Source of the DNA: UBA8401 sp041665525
GTDB taxonomy: Bacteria; Bacteroidota; Ignavibacteria; UBA10030; UBA8401
Direction of reading: 5' to 3'
DNA length: 64,000 nt
NCBI GenBank assembly: GCA_041665525.1
Contig: JBAYIS010000006.1
Span: forward strand, 92,553-156,552
In this document: piece after piece, positions 55,401-64,000 of the stretch
Layout: every line of letters begins with the position of its first letter
Numbering within the stretch: the stretch's first letter is position 1
Program-made: the position numbers and the translations under genes
Notes under the pieces: model-generated
Databases searched by the model: none
What the model was told of the DNA's origin: nothing
The model's input: only the letters and a program-made list of their open reading frames with translations

Positions 55401-57176
55401 TCTGCACCATCGCAATGGCAGATTACGGTACGGCCCGGAGTGTTCACGGAAAAAGGATTAATTATCGGAAAAGTGTTTTATGATGATAACAGGAATACGT
55501 TCCAGGATGCAGGAGAAAACGGTCAGCAGGGAATTGAACTGTGGATGGAAGATGGAACGAAGATCATCACCGGCGACAATGGAAAATATTCCGTTCCCGA
55601 AGTGAAGCCGGGTCAGCATGTAATGCGAGTGAACGAACTGACGCTTCCGAAGAATACCGAGCTTCTTGTGGGGAATGCCGCTTTTGCACGAGATGCATCT
55701 TCACGTTTTGTTCGGGTGACCGAAGGTGGTATAGCCAAAGCGAATTTTTATTTGAAACGGAATGTTGCCGACACCGTGGAACAGGCGGTTAGAAAAATAA
55801 ACAGACTGTTTGCCGTACGGCAGGCAAAACCAAAATATCTGTACTTCGATTCTCTTCGGAACATTCATATGGATACTGTGCAGATGTATGTATCGTTTTC
55901 ATATTCCGGAAGTAAACAGGTTCAGTCGATCGTGGTCACCGATCAATTGGATGAATTGTTCACACTGGTTCCGAATAGTGCTTTTTTTAATGGACGGAAA
56001 GCGATACTGACCGTTGAGAAGAATACCATCCGTTGGAAACTTGCCGGTGCACGGGAAATAACTAAAGGTGTGCTCAGTTACAAAGTAGTTGTACCATCGT
56101 TGCCTGCACAACATACCGTCCTTTTATCTACGTCGACAGTTACTGTTACCGGTATCGATAGTGTTCGAACGGAAAGCGGAAAAATTACTATCGAGAATAT
56201 AATCTTGGATACGATGAAGAATAGGATTGAAACATCCGGCGTTCTCCTTGCTGCGAACGGACCGCGCGAATTCGATTTGCTGCCCGATTCCGCCAGCATT
56301 GCACCCGGAGACGAGCTGTTTATTCGGACATCACTCTACATCGATCCAAAAAAGAAAATCAAAAATGTGCGGATCATCGATTCGCTGCAATATGTTTTTG
56401 ATATCAATGAAGAGACATTCAGCGTCAACGGCATTCCGCTTCCGGCCAGGAATCTTACCATGCACACCCGATCATCGGCAATTTCATCATCGGGAAAAAT
56501 GTTCGCTTCTCAATTGGATTTTACAAAGATCTCATCGATGGACATCACTGGACTTGTTCACAACGGAAAGAATGAGATCACGTATACAGTCAGCCTGCAA
56601 TCGGCACGAAAGGATACAGTATTTAAAAAACATTCGTTTGCGATGATCACAAATGATTTTGACGAAACAAACCTTGTCCGATCAAACGATGTGACCATTC
56701 ATATACGTTCGAATGTCAATACGACTGTGCTCTTATTGGAGACAACATATGTAGAAATTCCGCGCCGGTCTGTTCGGACTGAAGAAAAAACTGCAGATGC
56801 AATAAAACTGATTGAATCACTCGGAATAGGTTCAAGAAAAGGCATCGTTATTGAGGAAATCTCATTTGTCTCATCCAAAGCAATACTAACGGAAGAAGCA
56901 AAGCGTATTCTTGATACTTTGGCAGTTTTGCTTATCAATAATGCGGATATAAAACTCCAGATTAACGGATATACTGATAATACCGGAAATGCGAGTGCAA
57001 ATCGCAAAATGTCCTTAAATCGCGCAAAAGAAGTGGTTTCGTATCTGATAGCAAAAGGGATTGGCGAAAACCGGTTATCAGCTCAGGGCTTTGGCCCATC
57101 AAATCCTATCGCATCCAATAAAACAGAAGAAGGCAGGAAGAAGAATAGAAGGATTGAATTAGTTCCTCAAAATTGA
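52431..57176 (+). CDS. Large DUF11/Big_1/SdrD_B protein G with C-terminal OmpA peptidoglycan-binding domain
   Basis: 1581 residues. Signal-anchor region (about 10-35), then an N-terminal module distantly like that of A/E/F (NTVISSQAKAVFQYKTF). Order after that: several DUF11 domains; a Big_1/invasin-like domain about 315-415 (DGALVRYSTSLGTFSNAAAS); a carboxypeptidase-regulatory-like domain about 420-490 (AVTGKIASGLEHTPFAGAIV); further DUF11 domains; an SdrD_B domain about 1008-1075 (GKVFYDDNRNTFQDAGENGQ); more DUF11; and OmpA about 1475-1581 (FVSSKAILTEEAKRILDTLA, INGYTDNTGNASANRKMSLN, RRIELVPQN). The NGYTDNTG...NRKMSLNRA-V motif binds peptidoglycan, so G probably tethers the structure to the wall. 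Two bases after F. ATG 52443 is an alternative start. Confidence 0.85.
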   Translation: MYHCMPVKRNSIGRVKFVAILIALAAALSIAVYPQTAPNTVISSQAKAVFQYKTFPQDTIKSNVLQFTVLDAPNFEVSFSEENSAVFGKETVAVRIIYKNVGNKKADSAFVEGVLPQAGMRFLPGSTAGTISGSTVKWKLANIPSGKSDSVAVKVIIDSGLVLNTELSMQADMSWGSSMVSASKPFVISAFPRLELSLSPQSETVGSGRTMTYRVTVRNSGNLASTNTLLFDTLSSNGSFASSSITPDSISADKQLIKWNLGTIPGFSSKEIQINVVTLPNIGHTEIRNSAAAFASNASQGDGDVVVNTILPVRPVSMELSASPEYIFGQVNKDSSYITAVIKDSSGEVLPDGALVRYSTSLGTFSNAAASFLTTIKKGFALATLRSIDVSNDISKAKISVTAGVQQFGTVQETTAVYFFPGAVTGKIASGLEHTPFAGAIVQVLNSTKNVIGADTSGTDGKFFIALNKDVQKYIVKMLVIDRYGDSITTSAEIDPSKFPIPPVEIPNIISGRIEYKNSGGAVAASNITVFLDSLVSGSTAKKARTTTESPFGVLARVQERKTDAKGKFTFDNLHPSKYVLSLDSVQFPNFNGYIYFADTASGMFTMNLGLEISFDSSVTLTSSMPAVANAGDTVTIGIGISNNGTAEHHNILLTDTLSRFAQYLSASKGKFTSVSYDSLSRIIRWQCDTIKTLANDSVTVKALLTRNIPDSTIIINRTWFSSHLTTLSVEKKTSVRSKGVVQFTNMFVMPGDSLVAGDSIRHVFKIKNIGTDSLRGIRIVDTLFSAGASGISLAKSAIDSVKIIDSISTIHIRAIAPGKEDSVSLKLITDYALKHGLSISSHAYVLKSDSVLARHDTSFVVNENPALSTFLRIVKTANKKVAEIGDIVTYQIQIANASPQAMRKIGVYDLLPYAFQYIKNSARYNGKAIEPVIVPDANQLQWKDLPDTIPSAKYSTLVYQLAVGADAMESEGMNTAFASAVAGYGTNVVSAPSQWQITVRPGVFTEKGLIIGKVFYDDNRNTFQDAGENGQQGIELWMEDGTKIITGDNGKYSVPEVKPGQHVMRVNELTLPKNTELLVGNAAFARDASSRFVRVTEGGIAKANFYLKRNVADTVEQAVRKINRLFAVRQAKPKYLYFDSLRNIHMDTVQMYVSFSYSGSKQVQSIVVTDQLDELFTLVPNSAFFNGRKAILTVEKNTIRWKLAGAREITKGVLSYKVVVPSLPAQHTVLLSTSTVTVTGIDSVRTESGKITIENIILDTMKNRIETSGVLLAANGPREFDLLPDSASIAPGDELFIRTSLYIDPKKKIKNVRIIDSLQYVFDINEETFSVNGIPLPARNLTMHTRSSAISSSGKMFASQLDFTKISSMDITGLVHNGKNEITYTVSLQSARKDTVFKKHSFAMITNDFDETNLVRSNDVTIHIRSNVNTTVLLLETTYVEIPRRSVRTEEKTADAIKLIESLGIGSRKGIVIEEISFVSSKAILTEEAKRILDTLAVLLINNADIKLQINGYTDNTGNASANRKMSLNRAKEVVSYLIAKGIGENRLSAQGFGPSNPIASNKTEEGRKKNRRIELVPQN

Positions 57177-57255
57177 GTGAATAAGAAAAGGAAGAATACC
57201 TTTATCGGATGTCTGCTATATCATGGCTTTTGTGTGAGCAGAAGCACTGATTCGC

Positions 57256-57284
57256 TTGACTATTCATTCCACTGTTTCTATTTT
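57256..57284 (+). promoter_or_regulatory. Possible promoter of the giant surface gene
   Basis: TTGACT (57256-57261), 17-bp spacer, TATTTT (57279-57284), about 79 bp upstream of the ATG at 57363 in the 186-bp gap after G. No riboswitch-like fold recognised in the leader. Confidence 0.4.
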
Positions 57285-57362
57285 CTTCTTGGATAACCGC
57301 GGGGGAAGCTATTTGTGAAGGGTGAATTTCATTTACCGAACTTTACATTTGCTAGGTTTTCG

Positions 57363-60300
57363 ATGAAGCGTTTTGCTTCTCTATTATATATAATTCTCTT
57401 CTTCGGTTTCATCAACTCATCGTCAGCACAAACTACGTACTATTCCCAAGGCAGCGTTGATCCCACAATAACGACCAACTGGAATTCAAATCCCGGCGGC
57501 GGTGGAACAATCCCTTCAAATTTCACATCCGGCGATACATTTAGAGTTCAGCTTAATCACTCTATGACAACAGGCAATCCTTGGACCGTCATTGGAGCTG
57601 TTGCGATTGATTCGGCAGGTATTCTTACTGTAAACAGCAACGTGACAACAGATTTGTTGATGGTTTCTCTCGGAGGAACTGTCAACGTCAGCAGCAGTAT
57701 GGTATTGCAAATCAATAATGGAAACGGATCCGGTTTTGATCTGTTGCTCAATGGAACAATGAACTTTTCCGGCACATTAATATATAATGCGGGGGCTACT
57801 GGAGAAGTTCAAACATTCGGCGCATTTTTATACAATATCGATGGCGGGACTATTCCTTCGTTTACATGGACTGGTAATGCCAGGGTAACAATAACAGGGA
57901 TGATATCTTCAACATCAATTGGTGGATTGAATCAATCATTTAGAGAATTCCGTTGGAATTGCACAAGTCAAACGACCGCAGTAGAGTTTAATTCTCAACT
58001 CACCTCTGTCGGGAAAAATTTATGGATCCAGTCGACCGGCAGCGGCAGTATAGTGCTTTTTAATTCATCCGGTAATCTTGATGCAGCTTATTTGGAAGTG
58101 GATGGAGGTACGGTTAATTTTAGTACGACGAGCTCGGTCTTTCCAACAGTAACAATCTCAAGTTCAGGAACAAGTTTCAGCCAGCTTGGCGGCACCACAA
58201 TACAAACGACCGGAGCGGGTAGTAAAGGGACATTCGTTTTTGCCAGCGGTGACAGGGATATCCGGCAATTGGGATCGATTGGAACTGGGGTTGGATATCA
58301 CTTCCTGCCAGGTTCTGTTGTTGGGATTCTGAATAATCAGATTACTGTCACTGGAGATATGACGATAGATTCTGCTGCGTATTTTGGATACAACTATTTA
58401 AGCAATCCTACCAATTATCAAGCATTCACTGTTGTCGGCACTGGTGGAAATTTTGAATTAAAAAAACATGGTACCTTCTATGTGTACCATGACAGCGGAC
58501 TGACATCGTCAGGTGCAAACGGGTCCGTTCAAGTAACTGGCAGCAGAATATTTGATCCATTGGCGAATTATTATTTCTGGGGCGGCACGCAGGTCACTGG
58601 AATTGCAACACCGGACACTCTTTATGGTAATGTCGAAGTATGGCCTGGAATTTCGCTGACTCTTACAAAAAATACTCTCATCAATGGAACGTTAACGATC
58701 ATTGATGTTCCGTTCAATATAGGTTCGCAAACGCTCGAACTGCGAGGAATTATTGTCGATTCATTGAATTCTCTGGTGAAAGGATATTTTCAATCAAATT
58801 CTGATGGAACAGTTTTCTATAATAAAACGATTACTGGTCAAAAAATTATTACCAATAATTCTCAATACGGGAATCTTGTTTTTAACAATTATTCCAAAGA
58901 TGTCGTCGCCGGAAAGTTATCTATCTCAAATTCATTCACACCCGGTGCATCAAGCGTTCACAATGTTTTTTCAGACGACTCAATAGAATATAACGGGTCC
59001 GGCACCCAAACTATCTCGGGATTTTCATACGCAAATCTTCTCATTACAGGTTCACGGGGCGCCGGAAATGTAACATTTGAATCCGCTGAAACTGTTTTTG
59101 TCGCTCAATCGTTTTCTCCCTCTGCTTCATTTTCCGGAGGAAGCTATATCACATCCAACTCTTTTATCGAATTCAACGGACCAAGTGCCCAAAGTATTTC
59201 TGCGTTATCAGGCGGAATCCCTTATCATCATCTCATCGTCGATAAATCCGCCGGAGTGCTTACGGCAGGCTCTGCAATCACATTAACTGGAAATCTGCAC
59301 CTGCTGAATGGCACATTCGCAGACGGCGGCAATGGCATCACGTTGAACGGCAATATCGGGGGTTCTGCAGGTCAACACACAAGTTCCGGCGGCGGGAAAA
59401 TACTTTTGACTGGAGGAGCTGCTGCACATCAGATCAACGATGTTGATCTGGGAACAGTGGAAATCAACGATGCCAATGGCGCTTTAGTGACTGCCGCACC
59501 TGGAATTCAAGATCTTATTCTCACCAGTGGAGCCTTTGACATTTCCACCGGATTGTATATTCTTTCTGCCGGTTCGATTTCTCAATCGTCTGGGAGTTTG
59601 GCAGGCAACGGATCAGTGTATTTCAACGGTACTGCTACCGTGAGCGGCACAATTGCTTTCTATAATACCGAAGTGAATGGTGCTGTGGATTTTGGGACAG
59701 CATCGACAATAACTAACATGTTATTGATCAATTCCTCTGGATCAGTCACGGGAAATGCTCCTACCTATGTTGGATCGGCACTGTTGAAATATGCAACAGG
59801 AGGAACGTTTCCACGAGGTCTTGAATGGAGTTCGTTTGGTGGTGCAGGATATCCGAAAAATGTTCAGATTACGAATAACACAGTATTGAATTTGGGATTT
59901 GGAGGCACAGACACCGCACGGCAACTTTCCGGTAATCTGACGATCGATACCGGATCGGAACTCAGCATGAATGTCGGCGGAAGTCAAATGACTGCGCCAT
60001 TAACTGTTTTAGGGAATCTGACCATCAATGGAATTTTGACCGCATCATCAATGGGCGGGGGAAATGTTATTGCGAAGGGAGATTGGACTCTCAACGGCAC
60101 ATTTAATCCGAACAACCAAAGTGTGTTGTTTAATGGTTCGTCGATTCAGAATATTTCGGGTGTTACAACGTTTGATTCACTTATCATCAACAATTCTTCC
60201 GACCTTAATCTTAACAATTCTATTGCGGTTGCTTCATTCCTGGATTTCCAAAATGGGAATATCGTCACAAACGGAAACAGTGTCACTTTCGATTCTACTG

Positions 60301-63300
60301 CAACATTCTCAATCTCCAGCGGATATGTCAACGGCAATGTGATCCATACTATTCCCACAGGCAGTAATATTGCAAGAACTTTCCCGATCGGTGATGCATC
60401 GTATTACACTCCTGTGCAGGCCACATTTGCCACAGTGTCGGCTCCCGGTAATATTACTGCATCAACATCTGTTGCCGGTGCAGAATTAACCGGAAGTTTT
60501 ATTGATGCAGCGAAGAATGTTAATCGCTATTGGACACTGACAAATTCCGGCGTGGGATACGATACCTACGATGCAACGTTTAATTTTAATGCCGCCGATG
60601 TTGATGGCGGTTCAAATACCGGCATTTTTGTAATTAAGCGGTACGGCGATGCGATATGGAATGAAGTAACGGAAGGAACTCTAACTAGTACGTCGTCCCA
60701 GGGGACCAGCATCAATGGATTTGGAGAATTTGCCGTCGGTGAATTGGTCACGTATGATATAGCGTCTTCGGTATTCGGGAACGGAGCGATAACGCCGCTC
60801 GGTACGACAAGCGTAGCTCATGGTGATAGCCAAAACTATGCGATCAATCCGGATCCCGGTTATCATATCGATTCCGTCATTGTAGATGGTACCAATGCAG
60901 GCGCGGTCTCTTCCTATGATTTCCTCACTGTGACGACAACACATTCAATCACAGCATATTTCTCCATTAACTCGTATTCGATCACAACAAATGCATTCGG
61001 CAATGGAAGTGTGTCACCGGTTTCACCAACGGTAAACTATGGTGCTTTGCAAGCATTTATATTTTCACCTGATCCAGGATATCATGTCGACAGCGTACTG
61101 GTGGATGGTGTCCTGACTGATTCAATAAGCAGTTACACATTTACGAATGTAACAGGTGCGCATACTGTTGATGCGTATTTCTCGATAAACTATTATGCGA
61201 TCACCACAACACCATTTGGTAATGGAAATATTTCACCATCATCGCCGGCTGTTCCTCATGGCTCATCTCAGACCTTCACAATTTCATCAGATGCCGGATA
61301 TCAGTTGGATAGTGTGTTAGTCGGAGGGATGTTTGTCGATTCAACAACAAGTTACACATTCACCAATGTAACGAGCGCACAATCCATTGCTGCGTATTTC
61401 TCCATTGAAACAGTTCCCCCGTCAGCTCCGCAAAACCTTATTGCCGTTGCCTCTAATGGCCAAATTCAAATCCACTGGAATCCAAACACAGACACAGATT
61501 TTTTAAAATATTTCATTTATCGCGATACCATCGCAAGTCCCACGACACTGGTGGATTCTACATCACTAATTGATGATACGCTGAAAACGTATTCCGGATT
61601 AACCAATGGGAGAACGTATTATTTTACAGTAGCAGCAAAAGATACTAATGGGAACATCAGCGGTGTTAGTAATGAAGTAAGTACCGCACCGATCGGCCTC
61701 ATCGCATTTTATCCTTTTTCTGGAAATGCCAATGATGCAGGCGGTAATGTGTACCATGCAGTAGTTAATGGTGCAGTTCTTACGCTTGATAGATTTGGAA
61801 ATGCCAATAGTTCATACAATCTCAACGGATCAACAGATTATTTAACGACAACTGGCATTGACTTACCGCAAGGGAATTCTGAACGAACGATTTCCGCCTT
61901 CTTTAAGTGGAATAACGGCTCCGGCGGAAATGATTTGTATGTCGCTGGCTGGGGAAATTCATTTATACTCAATTCAGGATTTCATCTCAATATTTATAAT
62001 GGCAATTATAGATTTGTAGGATTTTCCAATGATATAACATCTTCGGCAGTTACTCCAAACGTGTGGCATCAATTCACTGCTGCATTAAAGAATGACTCTG
62101 TTTCTATTTATATCGATGGAAGTTTTGTTACCAAAGAACAAAAAATATTGAATACAATCTCAACGGATACATTGTATTTCGGTATGGTGCGTAAGGAAGG
62201 CTCTACACCGATCAATCCATTCTCCGGTTCGATTGATGATATTCGTGTTTATAATAGAGCATTATCTGCTTCTGAAATATCAACGTTTTATCAGGAAGGG
62301 GGCTGGCCTGCTCCCGATGCACCGACAAATCTTGCCGCAACAGCAACAGACGGTCAGATACAAATTCATTGGAATCCCAACACCGAATCAGATTTTGAGA
62401 AGTATTACATTTATCGCGGAACTTCGCCAAACCCAACAGTGGTCATTGATTCAACTTCAGCTATCGATGATACCTTGAAGACTTACACCGGACTGACGAA
62501 TTACACGACGTACTATTTCCGCATCGCGGCAAAAGATACAAGCGGGAATGTAGGTTTGTATTCTAATGAAGTAGCTGCTATGCCGACCGATCAAACGCCG
62601 CCACTGAGTCCGACGGGATTAATTGCAACCTCGGGAAACCATGAAATCCTTTTACAGTGGAACAAAAATACGGAAACAGATTTTGCTAAATATTTCATTT
62701 ATCGGGATACTGCAGCGTCTCCGACTACTCTTGTTGATTCAATTATAGCAGCAACAGATACGACAAAGATCTTTTCATCTCTAGTTAATGGACAAGCATA
62801 TTATTTCCGCTTAAAGGCACAAGATACAAGCGGTAATACCAGTGGATACAGTAGCCAAGTCACAGCAATACCAGTCGGGCTTATTGCTTCATATCCATTT
62901 CCCGGCAATGCGAATGATATCAGCGGGAATGAGAATCACGGAACTGTGAATGGTGCACTATTAATACCGGATAGATTCGGTAATCTGAACAATGCTTATG
63001 GTTTTGATGGAACCATTCAAAATATAGAGATTAATAGCTCTAACAGCTTAAATCCTTCCGCGTTAAGTATTTCATCGTGGATTTACATTGATAGTATTAG
63101 TCCGACAGCGAGAGTAATACTAAGAAAAAACCGAGATGGCGGGGTGGGACAGGGTGAACAATATTCGATATATACTATAGGCAATGAGATAATGTGGAAT
63201 TCTCAGGATTTAACTCCATTTAACATTACAACAAGTGGGGCAAACCTTCAGGCGAATGCATGGTATCACATTATCCTTACTTATGACAATGATTCGAATG

Positions 63301-64000
63301 TAGTAAAGATATTTCTCAATGGACTGCTAATCGATGTAGAAACAAATGTAATTGGAAATATTGCATCATCGTCAACTCCGTTGAATATCGGCAGTCATCC
63401 ACACTACGGAGATCTATATTCTTGGCTTGGGAAATTAGATGATATTCGAATATATAACCGCGTAATTAGTTCAAGTGAAATTGATTCTCTCTATCAATTA
63501 AACGGTTGGAATCCATTATCGGTCCCGCAGAATCTTGCTGCGAACGCTGTTGATGGACAAATTAACTTGATATGGAACCAGACGTCAGGTGCTCGATTCA
63601 AACAATATTATATTTATGGAGGCACCACAGCGAATCCAGTTACACGTATTGATTCTACGTTTGATATCAATGATACTACCATATCGATTACAGGTCTTAG
63701 TAATTACACAACATATTATTTCCGGATCAGTGCCATCGACAGTGCTGATAATGAGTCATTCTATTCAAACGAAGCAACTGAAATGCCGATCGATCTGACG
63801 CCGCCAACCGCACCGCAGAATGTGTATATCACAGCCCTCGATAGTGCAGTGCAAATTGGATGGGATCCGGTAGCAGCAACTGATTTCAACCGGTATTATA
63901 TCTATGGAGGAACAACTCCCGGACCAACCACGATTATTGATACGCTTTTTACCGTTACCGATTCTCTGCAAACAATCACAGGACTTTCTAACTACACTAC
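57363..64000 (+). CDS. Giant secreted beta-repeat/FN3/LamG protein H (3' end beyond window)
   Basis: At least 2212 codons without a stop; continuity of the frame was checked at several points to the window end. Signal peptide MKRFASLLYIILFFGFINSS, SAQ. Residues about 25-1000 are short beta repeats like protein C; about 1000-1125 is a module shared with C (IPTGSNIARTFPIGDASYYT, NRYWTLTNSGVGYD). Then three 73-74-residue bacterial-repeat copies (about 1131-1348; YSITTNAFGNGSVSP, PDPGYHVDSVLVDG), FN3 (1349-1440), LamG-like (about 1443-1647; SGSIDDIRVYNRALSASEI), FN3 x2 (to 1836), LamG-like (1837-2049; DDIRIYNRVISSSEI), FN3 x2 (to the end). LamG and FN3 modules commonly bind glycans or act as stalks, so an adhesin or glycan-binding role is likely. 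A C-terminal sorting signal cannot be judged. Confidence 0.85.
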   Translation, partial: MKRFASLLYIILFFGFINSSSAQTTYYSQGSVDPTITTNWNSNPGGGGTIPSNFTSGDTFRVQLNHSMTTGNPWTVIGAVAIDSAGILTVNSNVTTDLLMVSLGGTVNVSSSMVLQINNGNGSGFDLLLNGTMNFSGTLIYNAGATGEVQTFGAFLYNIDGGTIPSFTWTGNARVTITGMISSTSIGGLNQSFREFRWNCTSQTTAVEFNSQLTSVGKNLWIQSTGSGSIVLFNSSGNLDAAYLEVDGGTVNFSTTSSVFPTVTISSSGTSFSQLGGTTIQTTGAGSKGTFVFASGDRDIRQLGSIGTGVGYHFLPGSVVGILNNQITVTGDMTIDSAAYFGYNYLSNPTNYQAFTVVGTGGNFELKKHGTFYVYHDSGLTSSGANGSVQVTGSRIFDPLANYYFWGGTQVTGIATPDTLYGNVEVWPGISLTLTKNTLINGTLTIIDVPFNIGSQTLELRGIIVDSLNSLVKGYFQSNSDGTVFYNKTITGQKIITNNSQYGNLVFNNYSKDVVAGKLSISNSFTPGASSVHNVFSDDSIEYNGSGTQTISGFSYANLLITGSRGAGNVTFESAETVFVAQSFSPSASFSGGSYITSNSFIEFNGPSAQSISALSGGIPYHHLIVDKSAGVLTAGSAITLTGNLHLLNGTFADGGNGITLNGNIGGSAGQHTSSGGGKILLTGGAAAHQINDVDLGTVEINDANGALVTAAPGIQDLILTSGAFDISTGLYILSAGSISQSSGSLAGNGSVYFNGTATVSGTIAFYNTEVNGAVDFGTASTITNMLLINSSGSVTGNAPTYVGSALLKYATGGTFPRGLEWSSFGGAGYPKNVQITNNTVLNLGFGGTDTARQLSGNLTIDTGSELSMNVGGSQMTAPLTVLGNLTINGILTASSMGGGNVIAKGDWTLNGTFNPNNQSVLFNGSSIQNISGVTTFDSLIINNSSDLNLNNSIAVASFLDFQNGNIVTNGNSVTFDSTATFSISSGYVNGNVIHTIPTGSNIARTFPIGDASYYTPVQATFATVSAPGNITASTSVAGAELTGSFIDAAKNVNRYWTLTNSGVGYDTYDATFNFNAADVDGGSNTGIFVIKRYGDAIWNEVTEGTLTSTSSQGTSINGFGEFAVGELVTYDIASSVFGNGAITPLGTTSVAHGDSQNYAINPDPGYHIDSVIVDGTNAGAVSSYDFLTVTTTHSITAYFSINSYSITTNAFGNGSVSPVSPTVNYGALQAFIFSPDPGYHVDSVLVDGVLTDSISSYTFTNVTGAHTVDAYFSINYYAITTTPFGNGNISPSSPAVPHGSSQTFTISSDAGYQLDSVLVGGMFVDSTTSYTFTNVTSAQSIAAYFSIETVPPSAPQNLIAVASNGQIQIHWNPNTDTDFLKYFIYRDTIASPTTLVDSTSLIDDTLKTYSGLTNGRTYYFTVAAKDTNGNISGVSNEVSTAPIGLIAFYPFSGNANDAGGNVYHAVVNGAVLTLDRFGNANSSYNLNGSTDYLTTTGIDLPQGNSERTISAFFKWNNGSGGNDLYVAGWGNSFILNSGFHLNIYNGNYRFVGFSNDITSSAVTPNVWHQFTAALKNDSVSIYIDGSFVTKEQKILNTISTDTLYFGMVRKEGSTPINPFSGSIDDIRVYNRALSASEISTFYQEGGWPAPDAPTNLAATATDGQIQIHWNPNTESDFEKYYIYRGTSPNPTVVIDSTSAIDDTLKTYTGLTNYTTYYFRIAAKDTSGNVGLYSNEVAAMPTDQTPPLSPTGLIATSGNHEILLQWNKNTETDFAKYFIYRDTAASPTTLVDSIIAATDTTKIFSSLVNGQAYYFRLKAQDTSGNTSGYSSQVTAIPVGLIASYPFPGNANDISGNENHGTVNGALLIPDRFGNLNNAYGFDGTIQNIEINSSNSLNPSALSISSWIYIDSISPTARVILRKNRDGGVGQGEQYSIYTIGNEIMWNSQDLTPFNITTSGANLQANAWYHIILTYDNDSNVVKIFLNGLLIDVETNVIGNIASSSTPLNIGSHPHYGDLYSWLGKLDDIRIYNRVISSSEIDSLYQLNGWNPLSVPQNLAANAVDGQINLIWNQTSGARFKQYYIYGGTTANPVTRIDSTFDINDTTISITGLSNYTTYYFRISAIDSADNESFYSNEATEMPIDLTPPTAPQNVYITALDSAVQIGWDPVAATDFNRYYIYGGTTPGPTTIIDTLFTVTDSLQTITGLSNYT

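Noticed and set aside
39364..57176. Type IX secretion C-terminal sorting domains in the surface cluster
   Set aside because: The C-termini are DUF11 strands, a barrel strand or OmpA; none shows the typical type A or B sorting domain. H cannot be judged.
57177..57362. Riboswitch (c-di-GMP or cobalamin type) upstream of the giant surface gene
   Set aside because: No conserved core of either class could be matched; only a possible promoter remains.

Overview
The window looks like chromosomal DNA from a Gram-negative bacterium of the Bacteroidota/Chlorobi/Ignavibacteria branch. I infer this from the style of IspH, six-domain S1 and MtaB, a DUF5683-like membrane protein, several TTG/GTG starts, and outer-membrane and periplasmic surface proteins including one with an OmpA-type peptidoglycan-binding end. 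The lineage is inferred from familiarity with protein families, not from a search. No phage, plasmid, transposase or CRISPR array was seen.

Layout. (1) 1-13834: housekeeping genes, almost all on the + strand: the 3' end of a RelA/SpoT gene, ruvX, a monofunctional transglycosylase, an AlbA_2 DNA-binding protein overlapping a convergent SpoU methyltransferase gene, cmk-ispH-rpsA, mtaB, a DUF5683-like gene, truA, and trpD-corC-trpC-trpF-trpB. The trp run carries a CBS/CorC gene between trpD and trpC and lacks trpA. (2) 13839-26158: a surface-glycan locus with five GT2 and two GT4 glycosyltransferases, three methyltransferases, a GDP-mannose-dehydratase-like SDR and a Wzx-type flippase; no polymerase was seen. 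(3) 26155-28293: nadD, lexA with an Escherichia-like SOS box on its own promoter, tRNA-Phe(GAA), and seven copies of a perfect palindrome spaced at exactly 82 bp. (4) 28294-36070, - strand: proton-pumping pyrophosphatase, Na+/H+ antiporter-like protein, two APC amino-acid permeases and an MFS transporter. (5) 36114-38116: AlkD-like protein overlapping a Tat-signal class V aminotransferase.

(6) 38338-64000 is the most interesting part. A MerR-HTH/B12-fold regulator lacking the cobalamin-ligand histidine is followed by eight exported proteins on one strand: four secreted DUF11/Ig-like proteins with a common C-terminal domain, a fifth (C) with beta-solenoid-like repeats ahead of the same C-terminal domain, a 1045-residue outer-membrane beta-barrel candidate, a 1581-residue DUF11/Big_1/SdrD_B protein ending in an OmpA domain, and a giant beta-repeat/FN3/LamG protein running off the window. 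A plausible reading is a self-contained surface structure: barrel for export or anchoring, OmpA protein as cell-wall tether, DUF11 proteins as subunits, and the giant proteins as the distal adhesive part. The assembly model is inference; the gene set and shared modules are visible in the sequence. Two tandem dyads lie upstream of the regulator gene and a possible Pro-Pro-stop mini-ORF lies in the leader of the first surface gene.
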